Shown: positions 47,826 to 59,769, counted from the stretch's first letter. The stretch is DNA of 64,000 nucleotides from Diadophis punctatus similis (GCA_023053685.1 JALIGW010000003.1:45082496-45146495); one strand, 5' to 3'. Numbers and translations are program-made. Notes: generated from the letters alone by a model not told the origin.

Positions 47826-48108
47826 CAGCTTGTTGTCCAACTGCTAACTCTGGATAGACAAGTTCAAGCCCTAAATTTTCTCCAAAACAGGAAACAGTCA
47901 TATTAGCTAAGCTGTGACGTCAAGATGCTGTGGTACATGAGCACAGAGAAGCTTCCAGTAATAACATAAGTGAAAAACAATGGTAATTTTGCAGAATCTA
48001 GAGGTACAAAGGGTGGAAGTTCTATTGTGCAAGACCACAACAGTGTACACAGCTAAAATAGTTGTGCTTAAAAGGACAAATAATAAAAAGCATAGACAAA
48101 TACTAGGG

Positions 48109-48553
48109 CAGTGATGGCGAACCTTTTTTCCCTCGGGTGCCAAAAGCGTGTGTGCGCACGCTATCACGCACATGCGAGTGCCCATACCCATAATTCAATG
48201 CCCGGGGAGGGCAAAAATGGCCTCCCCCGCCCCCGCAGAGGTCCTCTGGAGGCCGGAAATGGCCCATTTCCTGACTTCTGGTGGGCCCAGTAGGCCCGTT
48301 TTTCACCCTCCCCAGGCTCCAGAGGCTTCCCTGGAGCCTGGGGAGGGCAAAAATGCCCCCTGCCCCCCAGAGGTCCTCCCGGAGGCCCTATTGAATGCCT
48401 AAAATGTCCTCCCAGGGCCTCCACGTGAGCCAAAAATCAGCTGGCCGGCGCGCACATGCATGCTGGAGCTAAGCTAGGGTAACAGCTCGCGTGCCGGCAG
48501 ATATGGCTCCGCGTGCCACCTGTGGCACGCGTGCCATAGGTTCGCTATCACTG
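48109..48553. mobile_element. hAT-like element (CAGTGATGGCGAACC family)
   Basis: CAGTGATGGCGAACCTTTTT to CATAGGTTCGCTATCACTG with perfect duplication TACTAGGG. Close copy of 45851-46285, about 1.8 kb away. Confidence 0.94.
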
Positions 48554-48561
48554 TACTAGGG

Positions 48562-49273
48562 TAAGAGAAAAGTGATAAATTTGATAAGTCATGCAATGAT
48601 AAACACCTGCCCTCTGTGTGTGAGGTTCCTTCCCATAAATTATTTGATAATTTGTTATCCTGAATATTGTGAGATTTTAACACACGCAAGAACGTGTGTG
48701 TTGTTTTTTTTAAAGAGAGAAGATGGAGCAAACTACTCTTCTGGTTTTCAATTCGGAAACAAATATGGATTTCAATCAGTGTAAATGAAAGCTAACTCAA
48801 TCCCCCAGGGAGGGAGGACTATATTGAATAAAAAAGAAAAGAAGAAGTTATGTGACAAGTTAAAGAAAAGCCAATTTATTGTTGCAGAAGCTTTCATAGA
48901 AAGTGGCAGAGATAATAATGTTGTTTCTTCCATCCAAAACTCATTAGGCTTCTTCTTCAAAGCTGCTAAGATGCAGTAGCTGGATTTTGATCACTCTCCA
49001 ATCTTGTACTTCATAAAAGTGGGCAGCCTGCTGAGTTTCTTGAAAAGATTATCTGATCCGGGATAGGCAGAAACCTTTCCTAGCAACGTGAAGGGTGAAA
49101 GTGCCATATCTTTGTCTTGCTAGTGTAGTAATTGGCTGCGAGACTGACAGAAATTAAACCGTTGATTTCTGCTGTTCTTTACAAAACCTCCAGGCATCCC
49201 AAAGGCGATTAAGGTTTCATCTCTATGAATCGGCACTCAGAAGAGAATATTGGTTCTGTGCTGTATCTCTGTA
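48562..49273. other. No recognised feature
   Basis: Ordinary sequence. Confidence 0.4.
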
Positions 49274-49505
49274 TAGCAATAGCAATAGCACTTAGACTTA
49301 TATACCGCTTCATAGTGCTTTACAGCCCTCTCTAAGCGGTTTACAGAGTTCAGCATATTGCCCCCAACAATCTGGGTCCTCATTTTACCGACCTCAGAAG
49401 GATGGAAGGCTGAGTCAACCTTGAGCCGGTGAGATTTGAACAGCTGAACTGCTGAACTAGCAGTAGCCTGCAGTGCTGCATTTAACCACTGCACCAACTC
49501 AGCTC
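49274..49505 (-). mobile_element. tRNA-derived SINE (Sauria type)
   Basis: The plus strand shows the reverse complement: tail AGACTTATATACCGCTTCAT, body CCCCCAACAATCTGGGTCCT and AGGCTGAGTCAACCTTGAGC, head ACCACTGCACCAACTCAGCT. AGCAAT-type repeats mark the tail. Confidence 0.88.
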
Positions 49506-49519
49506 AAGTTGGTATAGAC

Positions 49520-49654
49520 CAGGGGTAGGCAAAGTTGGCTCTTCTATGACTCGTGGACTTCAACTCCCAGAATTTCTGAGCCAATCATGCTAGCTCAGGA
49601 ATTCTGGGAGTTGAAGTCCACGAGTCATAGAAGAGCCAACTTTGCCTACCCCTG
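49520..49654. mobile_element. Palindromic MITE (CAGGGGTAGGCAAAG ends)
   Basis: CAGGGGTAGGCAAAGTTGGC to its inverse ending CCTACCCCTG, perfect duplication GTATAGAC. It has the same TGGACTTCAACTCCCAGAAT core as the other MITEs but a third type of terminus (GGCTCTTCTATGACTCG). Confidence 0.93.
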
Positions 49655-50300
49655 GTATAGACAAACAAAAGGCCTCAAAGGTGAAAGTCATGTACTAAGT
49701 AGCACATTCAAGCATGTAGTAAGCCCTCATGCTTGTCAGCAAAGAGCAATATAATATTTCTTTTAGTACTCCCAACAAAATATGATTCTACTGTAATGAC
49801 TGAGAAACTAGTAAGCAAGGAGCAGAAAATCAACCATTCAAGTTTTCTCCCATATTTTCCATATATTGGCAGATTATTCTAGAGAAGAATGCAATCTGAG
49901 TAGAAATTTCCCAGCTTTAAACCCAAACCTTAACAGTAAGCATCTACTTTTCATTCCATTTAGCTTTAACTTTGTGTGCAATGCTCCCTGTCAGAAAGAA
50001 ACACGCAGGGCACTGCAACAATTTTATTGCACTGTTTATTATCAGTGCAAAGCAAGTCACAAACAAGCTGTTGAGTCAGTCATCTTTTATATCAGATTCA
50101 CGACACTGTAGAACAGACAGCCCAATCAGCCCTAACCAGTATGAAAGCCTTCTTGCTCTTCCGCATAAATCTGAAAATCATTTGTATAGGAATCAAGATA
50201 AATGCAACCCTAATACAGTAAAGAATTATTCATGTAGGAAATGACTGAAAGTGCTGTCAGAGAAAAAGAAAACTCCAGTTCTTCTGATCACTGGAATAAT
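49655..50300. other. No recognised feature
   Basis: Ordinary A+T-rich sequence. Confidence 0.4.
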
Positions 50301-50613
50301 CAGGGGTGAAATCCAGCAGGTTCTCACAGGTTCTGGAGAACCGGTAGCAGAAATTTGGAGTAGTTCGGAGCAAATGCCACCGCTGGCTGGCCCCAGAGTG
50401 GGGTGGGAATGGAGATTTTGCAATATCCTTCCCCCAGGAGTGGGGAGGGAATGGGGATTTTGCAGTGTCCTTCCCCTAGAATGGGGAGGGAATGGAGATT
50501 TTGCAGTATCCTTCCCCTGCCATGCCCGCCAAGCCACGCCCACCAAGCCACACCACGCCCACCAAGCCACACCTACAGAACTGGCAGTGAAAAAAATTTG
50601 GATTTCACCACTT
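50301..50613. mobile_element. hAT-like element (GGTGAAATCCAGCAGG family) with inner tandem units
   Basis: CAGGGGTGAAATCCAGCAGG to TTTGGATTTCACCACTTG. Three tandem copies of a unit of about 45 bp (GGGAATGGAGATTTTGCAAT, GGGAATGGGGATTTTGCAGT, GGGAATGGAGATTTTGCAGT). Flanks GGAATAAT and TGGAATTC give no clean duplication. Confidence 0.8.
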
Positions 50614-50887
50614 GTGGAATTCATCTCACGTGGTAATTATTTTGGAATCTCTGCAACACAACCTTCAATCTGGGATACGAGCAATCACTGCTGTCCTTTA
50701 GTGCCGTTGTTTTGTGTTACATTACATTGTTATGTGACACAAATGCTATTAAGGTGTTTGTGTGCTAATCAGTCTTCCTATTATTCAAATCCGCCAGATT
50801 GTACAGTGACAACAAAGCTTCCGAGCACTGTTGCTCCTGTTTCACATCACCAGCCATAGACATGTTTATTTGATATCTGTGAGTTTC

Positions 50888-50948
50888 GTAGAGAAATGAC
50901 AGTCAACCAGAGCTCGCCGTAGAGAAATGACAGTCAACCAGAGCTCGC
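50888..50948. repeat. Tandem duplication of a 31-bp unit
   Basis: GTAGAGAAATGACAGTCAAC CAGAGCTCGCC occurs twice head to tail without mismatch, apart from the final base. Confidence 0.9.
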
Positions 50949-51386
50949 TTTCCTGGCCAGACAGCCTATAAGGAGTACTTTATTCCTTCACTTTTTGATC
51001 CGAAGCAAAACACAAATCTCCCCCCTCCCCATTAAAACAACAAAAGGAAAAGATAAAAAGCAGGCCATTCCAGCAGCTTATGAGATGACAAGCTGCCTAA
51101 AACAATATCCAATTATTGCAATTCCTTTCCCAAGCTTGAGTTCCCTGCTCCCAAGCCAGGATATTGGGAGGTTGAAAGAAGGATGAGCTGAACATGCCCT
51201 CCAATGCTCACCAAGAAGACCCATTCAACACAAACTTGAATAAAGCTGCTGCTTCTGCAGTCACATTCAAGGCCCAAACAACAATCAAGGCAACAATCCT
51301 CACAAAAGCATTAAGAACAAACCAGGACAAAGCCCCCTGGTAAATCCCCAGAGCTGATCATCAAAGGGCTCACAGACCCACTAAAA

Positions 51387-51493
51387 CAGGGGTCCTCAAA
51401 CTTGGCAACTTTAAGACTTTAAGCATAGCTGGCTGGAGAATTCTGGGAGTTGAAGTCCACAAGTCTTAAAGTTGCCAAGTTTGAAGACCTCTG
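51387..51493. mobile_element. Palindromic MITE, left arm shortened
   Basis: CAGGGGTCCTCAAACTTGGC to AAGTTTGAAGACCTCTG, perfect duplication CACTAAAA. The left arm has lost the ACTTCAACTCCCAGA block; the right arm keeps its inverse. Confidence 0.9.
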
Positions 51494-51782
51494 CACTAAA
51501 ATGGACTCTCATCTGTTACAGCAATAACTGGAAGCTAGCCTCTGGTGCTTCCCAAGTGCTTCTTGATGGGTTTCATAATCTTGTACAACCAAGTTGACTG
51601 TTTCAAACTAGAGGGGGAAAATAGCAATTATATACTGAGATATAACATCCCCTCTCAAACCTTTCAGAACATCTGTTAGTAGGACTCCCAGATTGTTGGA
51701 CTCCTTTAGATAGCATAGCAAATAGGAAGGGAAGGAAGGGAATAGGCTGCAAAATCAGGCCAGTTTGAACATGGCTTTCCTA

Positions 51783-52171
51783 TACAGGTAGTCCTCGAGT
51801 TAACAACCACAACTGAGCCCAAAATTTATGCTGTTAAGTGAAACTTTTTAATGTGAATTTGCCCCATTTTACAACTTTTCTTGCCATGGTTGTTAAGTGA
51901 ATCACTGCATTTGTTAAGTTAGTCACCCAGTTGTTAAGTGAATCTGGCTTTCCCATTGACTTTGCTTGTCAGAAGCTTGCAAAAGGTGATCACATGACCC
52001 CAGGGCACTGCAATAAGAACCACTTGCCAAGCATCTGAATTTTGATCATGTGACCATGGGGATGCTGCAACGGTCATAAGTGTGAAGAACGGTCGTAAGC
52101 CACTTTTTTCAGTGCCGTTGTAATTTTGAACAGTCACTAAGTGAACTGCTATAAATTGAGGATTACCTGTA
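51783..52171 (-). mobile_element. Mariner-like MITE (AGTCCTCGACTTA family), full length
   Basis: TACAGGTAGTCCTCGAGTTA to AAATTGAGGATTACCTGTA, about 389 bp, with GACTTTGCTTGTCAGAAGCT and CATGTGACCATGGGGATGCT inside. Confidence 0.82.
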
Positions 52172-52725
52172 ATGGCTTCTGCAAAATGGACACTATAGTT
52201 GTAACAGTTAGGAGCTTTTGCAATGAAAATAACATAACATAGTTACCCATTTTAAAAATTGGAAATGGAAACATATCCTGATCAGCTATCCTTCAAATTA
52301 TTAGCAATTTCAATATTTGCACACCTTGGCTTCCACTTTCGCTCATAAAAGTTTTATGACTGGCGTAACTGAAATTTTCTATTCCTCCTTACTGAGCTAA
52401 TTTGGAAAAGTACTGAAGAAGTTATGAAATGTAAGCCTATGTCACCAGTCAGATACACTATTTTCTCATATACATGGCTACTGCGTGCTTTGGTAGAAAA
52501 AAAGCATCTTCATAGCTTATTTTCTTTTTTTCCTTCAGAGTTAACATATAGGGGAAAAAAGCTTCAGAAAGGTCCCTTCTACCTCTTGGATTTTCATGGT
52601 GGGTACTATCTGGACTGGAGCATGATAATCAATACTCAAATGTCTTAGGTCCCATTCAATCAAAAGTAAGGAGTAGGAATTGTGTGTTGTTATCATCTCT
52701 AGAATTATGTACCCATATTGTGAAG

Positions 52726-53204
52726 CAGGGGTGGGTTGCCTACTTACCGATACTGGTGCGATGCGCGCGCATCTCCATGTTTCATGCACATGCACGCTTG
52801 CTACAGGCGTGCTCGCTACGGCATGCTCGCTACGCGTGTGCATCCTCTTGCACGATTTCAGTGAGATTTTGCTTCTGCGCATGCGCGGAAGAAAAATCTC
52901 ACCAAAATCTCATGAGGGGACGCGTGCGCGCATGTGATTTCGGTGAGATTTTGCTTCTGCGCAAGTGCGGAAGTAAAATCTTACCGAAATCGCTCTCTCT
53001 CGCGCGTTCCCTCATGAAATTTCGGTGAGATTTTGCTTCCGCGCATGCGCAGAAGCCAAAAAGCCCAAAAATTCTTTTAGAAAGATGGCGACACGCACGA
53101 CTGTCCGGTGAAGACGGTACCGGAGCAGTCATGCGCAAATTGCGTAATCGGCGGGTCCCTACCGGAGCTGTGCACTGGACCGCACCGGTAGGAACCCACC
53201 CCTG
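52726..53204. mobile_element. hAT-like element (GGTGGGTT family) with repeated GAGATTTTGCTTCTGCGCA units
   Basis: CAGGGGTGGGTTGCCTACTT to CGGTAGGAACCCACCCCTG, flanks TTGTGAAG and TTATGAAG (7 of 8). The block TTTCGGTGAGATTTTGCTTC occurs three times directly (52856, 52938, 53020) and partly inverted between them (AAGAAAAATCTCACCAAAAT, GAAGTAAAATCTTACCGAAA). Confidence 0.9.
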
Positions 53205-53843
53205 TTATGAAGGACCCCTTCATTTCTGGTTCCTTTCCAAGCATTGGAAAGGCTCAAGTATTAATAATTTAAGGCTCCAGTACCAAGATATAAAAACTGA
53301 TAAAAACAGGATTCTTTTAAGTAAGAATTTCCATTACAGAAGAGCCTAAGGGATATTTTCTTCTTCCCCTTATTGGAACTGTGTGTTGATGTACATAATT
53401 TATAGAAGAAACTGAATTGCATGCATATAATGCAAAATGGATCTTTTGACACGTCACTTTGTAGAAGTGAGAAACTATATCATTGCAAATTTCCTCTTTT
53501 TGTCCTGCACTTTAATCTATGTAAATGTAGTCTCTTTATTTCAGTGGAAACTGTTAACTTTTAGAACTGAATTTGCTGATAAAAACACTGATAAAAATGC
53601 TTAGAATTGTCCTTTTAAACAACTATGACAGCTTCATGCCATTCTGCACAAAGCTATCCAAGATAAGTAGATAACTGAAACAAAACATGGAAAATAGTAT
53701 CCCCTAATTAATGGCATGATGTCCTTATTCTTTTTTCCCCCTTACCCCCTTGCCCCAAACAGCAATATTGAATTTTCCCCAAAGCAATCCAGCATCACAA
53801 CCTTTTGCATGCTCATTGGCTGCTTAGTTGGAAATTGTCTAGA
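53205..53843. other. No recognised feature
   Basis: Ordinary A+T-rich sequence. Confidence 0.4.
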
Positions 53844-53851
53844 GTCTAGAC

Positions 53852-53985
53852 CAGTGTTTCTCAACCTTGGCAGTTTGAAGATGTGTGGACTTCAACTCCC
53901 AGAATTCCACAGCCAGCGTTGCTGGCTGTGGAATTCTGGGAGTTGAAGTCCACACATCTTCAAACTGCCAAGGTTGAGAAACACT
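53852..53985. mobile_element. Palindromic MITE (CAGTGTTTCTCAACC ends), near-perfect
   Basis: CAGTGTTTCTCAACCTTGGC to its exact inverse ending GAGAAACACTG, perfect duplication GTCTAGAC. Arms of about 62 bp look identical, so this is one of the youngest copies. The core has TGGACTTCAACTCCCAGAAT in both arms. Confidence 0.95.
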
Positions 53986-53993
53986 GGTCTAGA

Positions 53994-55327
53994 CAAAGGT
54001 TTGCTAGTAAAGTTTTGCAAATGCACGACAAACATATGGGAACAGTCAGGTGAAGAACCACATCATGCTGTCCTCATGATACCACTGACTGAATGTAATA
54101 TGCACCAAATGTTTTTCTCGTCCTTTCAAAACTGTAGTGCAGATGTGTTCTGAGAATAGATACAAACATTTAACTGCCTATAACCTTATGAAGAATGCTA
54201 GCGTTGCACTTGAAGAGGGACGCCTTTGATGGGGTGAAGCACTGATGCTGACTGAAGAGATATCCATGTGTCTAATGAAATGGTACAGTCTCGTGAGAAA
54301 TGGATTACGTGCCTTTCCTAAGCGTTTTAATCAGCTCTAAATGTTCTGGAGCCACATAGTCATGAAATAACCATGGCAACGCTACCGCTGGGTTCAGTCG
54401 TGGTACCTGAATACTGAAAGGTAGATAATGAAACACCAGTTTTTAACTAAAGTCTTTGCAGCAATTCTGGAAAAGCTTTGGTGACCAAAATAGAGTCATG
54501 CTGTTATGAGTATGTATATGTATATTAATTGGGAACAAATAGAAAGCCGGTTAAAGATAAAACCTTCATCACAGACAGTTTGTTGACCAAGTGCAAACAA
54601 ATGATTCACTTAAAAAACAACAACCCTGAATTCCTATTAAAGTAATTACATTAGATTTATTCCTTGAATCTCACCGCATCCATATTATTATTAGATTATT
54701 ATTCCCCTCTCCCCCCCATCTATTAGTATGTGCCTTCACATTGTCTTCAGTATAATAAAACTGCATATTCTATATCTTTTTATGACAGTTTTCAAATTGG
54801 CTTTGTACACAGGACTTAGCCACAAGCTGCGAAAGCTAAGTTTCTAAGTGGCTTATTGGAGAAGATTTGTCCTTTCACTGATGCTCCCTGACGCTAACTG
54901 ACTTTAAGTAATTGGGAGTAATCAGAGATTGACTTATCTATTGATGCTACCAGTAACGATCTGAAGATATGTCTTCCATCTTGTGTAATGGCAGTCACAA
55001 CCTATAGCCATGTAAATGGGATGATATACAGTCAATGACATAAGAATATGGAAAATCTGAAGAAAAAATAATAAAAGGCTAAAGCACAGACAGAACAACC
55101 TCATATGAAAAACTAATAAAATAAAATGCTTAGTTTGGTTGTCTCGGAAATAAAAAGAAGAAAAAAAGAAAGGACGGGTCCACAGCTTGGGAAAGATGGT
55201 AGGGATTGTAATATGTAATAGAGAGGGTGCAAAACTGCTCTGCTTCAGTCTTTTCCCAAAGGAAAGCTATATTCAAATAAACCTACAGTATACAGAGTTA
55301 GTGATACAAAAGGAGAGCGGCAATCAA
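53994..55327. other. No recognised gene
   Basis: A+T-rich, no supported exon or repeat. Confidence 0.4.
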
Positions 55328-55329
55328 AG

Positions 55330-55424
55330 TCCTTCCTTCCTTCCTTCCTTCCTTCCTTCCTTCCTTCCTTCCTTCCTTCCTTCCTTCCTTCCTTCCTTCC
55401 TTCCTTCCTTCCTTCCTTCCTTCC
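55330..55424. repeat. (TTCC)n microsatellite, about 24 units
   Basis: Uninterrupted TTCC run; the LPSFLPSF frame is an artefact. Confidence 0.97.
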
Positions 55425-55467
55425 TCCCCAATAGGGTGACTTTTAAGGACACCAAGGTCAAGGAATG

Positions 55468-55700
55468 AGAGCCAGTTTGGTACAGTAGTTAAGGCACCAG
55501 GTTAGAAATTGGGAGATCATGAGTTATAGTCCCATCTTAAGCACAAAGCCAACTGGGTGATTTTCTCTCAGTGTTAGGAAGGAGGCAATAGCAAGCCACT
55601 TCTGAAAAATCTTGCTAAGAAAATTGCAGGTACTTGTCCAGATAGTCTCCAAGATTTGGACATAAGTGAATGGAAGAAAAAAAAAATGTTCAAGAGCGGG
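55468..55700 (+). mobile_element. Second tRNA-derived SINE family, decayed
   Basis: GAGAGCCAGTTTGGTACAGT and AGTTAAGGCACCAGG form an A-box-like head; GAGTTATAGTCCCATCTTAA is B-box-like. A body with AAGCCAACTGGGTGATTTTC follows. It is distinct from the Sauria copies. The 3' end is not clear. Confidence 0.6.
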
Positions 55701-56439
55701 GAGGGGCATTCTTTTATGCTTTCTTCTTTCCCAGAGCTGAGTAGCTATAACACCTGTTACTTCCTTCTCAAGGTCATGAACCTTTGCCATGAGGGGCTTT
55801 ATAGGAGATGCACCTATAGAACCATGTAGTGCACTAGGAAGTCACTGGTAACCAGTACAACTTGCATAGGAGAGATGCTACATGATTGTATCAAGGCACA
55901 CACCGGTATTCAGATGCAGCCCATTGCAATATCCACTGATTAAAGTGGGTTATGAGGTAACTTATCCTAAGAAGGGACTTCCGATTCAGGAAAGGGGGAC
56001 AGTTGGTGCACAAACAGATCTGTGCAAAGATGTTCCTGGCCACACTTGCCACTTGCTCTTCAAGCAGGATATCTGAATCTAGGAAGATACCCTAATTGTA
56101 CACCAATTGTACCTGGGAAGTATCACCCCATGAAGTATTAAACATAAAAAGTCTGGGGCACTCAAAGAAATAAGGAGCCCCTAGTCACTCAGTTTTCTCA
56201 GGGTTGAGCTTAAGCATGTTCCTCTCCATTCAGACCCCAATAGTGTTAAGATATAGCCACTAAGTCAGCCAATGGGAGCTAAACACTTCTGAGCTCTGTG
56301 CAGAGAATCGAAACGGAATACTTAAGCTTAAGGCTGGGCGTGGCTCAGTCTCCACTCTGTACTCTTCCACTCTGAACTCTGCTGAAATGAAACTAACTCT
56401 CCTGCTTGTGTTTATTTGTAACTACATTTTTTAATAAAG
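55701..56439. other. No recognised feature
   Basis: Ordinary sequence. Confidence 0.4.
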
Positions 56440-56657
56440 ACTTATATACCGCTTCATAGTGCTTTACAGCCCTCTCTAAGCGGTTTACAGAGTTCAGCAT
56501 ATTGCCCCCAACAATCTGGGTCCTCATTTTACCCACCTCGGAAGGCTGGAAGGCTGAGTCAACCTTGAGCCTGGTGAGATTTGAACAGCTGAACTGCTGA
56601 ACTAGCAATCAGCTGAAGGTTGCAGTGCTGCTTTTAACCACTGCGCCACCTCGGCTC
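56440..56657 (-). mobile_element. tRNA-derived SINE (Sauria type)
   Basis: Reverse complement order: AGACTTATATACCGCTTCAT, CCCCCAACAATCTGGGTCCT, AAGGCTGAGTCAACCTTGAG, CACTGCGCCACCTCGGCTCC. The A-box end is well preserved. Confidence 0.9.
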
Positions 56658-57782
56658 CTTGAAGAAGAACTCTGCTAATGGTATTGTAAATTCATCTGTT
56701 ACTATGTTTATAAAGAAGTTTATGAATCCAGCTGAATCAGTCATCTGTGTGTGCTTCTGGTTTTAATTTTTGCAACAAACTTTAATAAATAGCCTATAAG
56801 TGCTGGGACAAATGGGTCACTATTTGTCTCAAACCTAGTCTACCTTCTATAGTAAAATTAGTGCCTATACATTATACCAACCAAGACCTTATGCTGCTAG
56901 CATTGACTAAATGGGATGAACTGGGTTCTTGTGAATCTTTATTAGCTGGAAAGTTCCTTGATTCACCCTATCACAACAGAGATAAAACATCTCAGCAGTC
57001 TGACCAAGATTGACCTATGAAGATTGTTATATTGTGATTGAGACAACCTGAAAGCTCCAAAGGGGGGAAATATCAGAAGGATAGAAACTGTATTGGCTGA
57101 GAAGGAGGTTACCAAAGCCTGCCCACAGTACATTTAATTAGAGTTTGAGTAATGATTGCTTCACTTTTGCATCTGCTCCCTATTCAGCTGGAGGTGGAAG
57201 ACAACAATTCTGAGGCATGTATTTTTGATCACCACTCAACTGTTTTAGCATAAGTATTAACAAGATGTCAGAACAGGGTGATCTTACATAATATATGTGT
57301 TGGTGCAATACACAGGCAACAATGGGGTGAGTTAAGGATATTGTGGCTGCCTCAACAGAGAAAGTCTTGGCATTCAACTTATGCACATCATTTTAATCTA
57401 GATGAACATCTTATTTACTTTTAAATTGATACCAACAAATAGGAATTTGGAAAGATGTGAGAATGCAAAATGGGTATACAAATTTGTCTTTAAGACATAG
57501 GAGCAGTCTGGATGACAAGGGGAAAAAAATTCCCAACAGGCACAAAACTTTAAAAGCAGGGGGGAAAGGTGTGCTTATTTCATACTAGTGTGGGAGTTCA
57601 GCCCATTGAGACTCTGCCTGGATAATTAAATTATCTGGCATTGCCACACAAACACACATATTATTAGTTAAAACAATTTGTATAGGGAAGTCTCAGTCTT
57701 ATCTCCATGTCCTAATCACCTTATATGTTCTTAAGTACAAGTGCAATTCCATTGCAACCCTTAACTTTTTGTTTCCCAATAC
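56658..57782. other. No recognised gene
   Basis: No supported exon or repeat. Confidence 0.4.
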
Positions 57783-57957
57783 ATTGTTTTCAGAGGTGGT
57801 ATTTCCAGAGGTGGTAGCGGAAATTTTAACTGGTTCGCCGAACCGGCAAATACCACCTCTTGCTGGCTCCGCCCCACCCGCCCGGTCGCCAGTCTCCCCA
57901 CCCACCACTCACCCCACCCACCCACTCGCCGCTCACCCCACCTGCCCACCCCGCCCA

Positions 57958-58046
57958 CGGGGTATATATTTTGCCTTCGACACACAGCTCAGCTAATCGT
58001 CTCGCCTCGCCTCCACGCCTCGCCCGCTCTGCTCATCAAAGGTAAG
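57958..58046 (+). promoter_or_regulatory. TATA-like box and exon-like segment ending in a splice donor
   Basis: GGGGTATATATTTTGCC near 57959 is followed by a pyrimidine-rich, GC-rich 65-bp stretch ending GCTCATCAAAG|GTAAGC near 58041. This resembles a core promoter plus a short non-coding first exon. Function is inferred from motif order only. Confidence 0.4.
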
Positions 58047-58224
58047 CATGCCACCCGCTTGCCATTCACCTTGGCTGGGTTGGGGAACAAGCCATTCCCT
58101 TGCTCTGGCCTTCCCTGGGGCCTCCGCCCACATGCCGCCCGCTCACCCTCCGCCTTGCTCACCTTCGACCGCGCATTGGTGGGGATCCCCAGCGAGGCTC
58201 AGCCGGCGAGCCTCCAGACGCCGG

Positions 58225-58745
58225 TAGTTTTCGGCTGCCTTCTGAGTAGCTCCGCTGCGACGCCGTCCCTCCAGCGCAGCAGGCCATTCTCCTGGCTGGG
58301 TCTGGTCGTGAGTAGCACCGGCAGGCAATGGGGTACACGTACGCGGCCAGCGTAAAGAACAGGGAGGCGACGGCGGTGACAGGACTTCTTCAGGCCTTTT
58401 TCAGCCTGTAGTTTTTGGTAGTTTTCAGCGCAAGAAGCCTGCAGCTGTCATGTCTTTTTCAGCATGAGAAGCCTCCAGCCGCCGCTGCCGGCTCGGTTCT
58501 GGCTGGCAAAGAGGTGGCAGCTGGACTGGAGGCTTCTCGTGCCGAAAAAGAGCACCTGCTGCACGCTTCTTGTGCCAAAAACTATTGAAAACTACAGGCC
58601 AAAAACGAGGCCTAAAGTCCCGTTGGCGTCGCCGCCCTGTTCTTCGCAGCGGCCACACACTGCAATTGCCTGCTGGTGCGCGTACGCAGCTGCACCCCAT
58701 TGCCAGACCCAGCCAGGAGAACGGCTTGGAGCTGCTCAGAAGGCA
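58225..58745. repeat. Long inverted repeat inside the 1.9-kb element
   Basis: Left-arm blocks CGGCTGCCTTCTGAGTAGCT, CATTCTCCTGGCTGGGTCTG and GGCAATGGGGTACACGTACG are mirrored on the right by GCGTACGCAGCTGCACCCCA, CAGACCCAGCCAGGAGAACG and AGCTGCTCAGAAGGCAGCCG. Arms are about 210 bp around a loop near 58490. Confidence 0.85.
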
Positions 58746-58796
58746 GCCGGACTGCGGTGTCCCTTTAAGGTACTTCGGCATGGGGGGAGGGGGGAC

Positions 58797-59466
58797 TGTT
58801 CTGCCCCAGTGCCGAGCCCACCAATAATTATGCACACACAAACATCCAAACACAGTTTGTTTTAGTAATTAAAGCAAAGTCTCCTAATAATTTCTTAGGA
58901 GCGTAAAAAGCAAAAGAAAGGCAGAAGTTATTCTGTTCAGAAACCCAGCTGTTAATATACTATCTTAACAGCTGGTCGAAGTCCAAGAGGTAATTGGCAA
59001 GTCTTACTGTACTTGGCACAAGTCCCGGAACTAGAAAATGCAAGAAACAAGATCCGTGCTGAAATGCAAAATGGAGTCACAGAAGTCAAGATTTAGAAGT
59101 GACGTTGTTTCCTGCAACTAGGCTCAGCGTGGTTAGGACTTAAGTAGTCTAAGGGCATGGCCAATTAGCCTGCAGCTCTACTCTCGAGGATACCTCCTCT
59201 TGCATAGCCACTCTTGCCTTCTATCAGCCCTGCGTGCCCTAGCATCGAGATGAAGAGGCTCCTCCTCTTCTTCTGCATCACTCATGTGCACCTCATGAGC
59301 TGCAGAAGGCCCTGGTTGACTTCCAGCCTCTTGCACTGAGTCCTCTCCAACCTCCTCACTATCGGACTCCGGTGCCAGGTGCACGGGCCGATGGTACTGC
59401 ACCACAACTGCCCCTTGGTCCTCGGGATCCATGACCAGCTGCGCGGGACGCGGGCAGGCCACAACA
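58797..59466 (-). repeat. Probable solo LTR (Gypsy-like), about 670 bp
   Basis: The segment starts TGTTCTGCCCCAGTGCC and ends GGCCACAACA, matching TGTT...AACA ends. Flanking pentamers GGGAC and GGTAC agree in 4 of 5 bases. The minus strand begins with an open acidic frame of about 90 codons (SDSEEVGEDSVQEAG, RRQEWLCKRRYPRE), which suggests the end of a polyprotein running into the LTR. No internal region is present. Confidence 0.55.
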
Positions 59467-59769
59467 GGTACCATAAAGGGACAGGCCGCAGGAACTGCCT
59501 TTTCTGCCGATTCTGTGGGCATGGCTTGGTGGGCATGGCTTGGTGGGGGTGACATCAAGTTGGCCACACCCACTCAACCTTGCTGTGAGTTATGTCGAGT
59601 TGGCCACGCCCATTCAGTCACATGACCTGACCAAGCCACGGCCACCAAGCCACACCCACAGAACCGGTAGTAAAAAAAATTGAATCCCACCACTGATTGT
59701 TTTGTTCTCTTCGTACAACACACTTCATGAGGCTTGCACATAGCATCCTGTCTATAGGAAGAAACATTT

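Larger units (their letters stand above)
57791..59695. mobile_element. Large hAT-like element (1.9 kb) with hairpin, promoter/donor-like segment and nested LTR
   Basis: CAGAGGTGGTATTTCCAGAG to ATTGAATCCCACCACTG, flanked by a perfect duplication ATTGTTTT (57783-57790, 59696-59703). The inner part is GC-rich. It has a TATA-like segment with a splice donor (57960-58046), a long inverted repeat (58225-58745) and a solo LTR (58797-59466). No transposase is visible. Confidence 0.88.

Noticed and set aside
59178..59573. Acidic 131-codon frame as a host gene
   Set aside because: It lies in a TGTT...AACA-bounded segment best read as an LTR with the tail of a polyprotein, and the frame starts outside that segment in transposon sequence.
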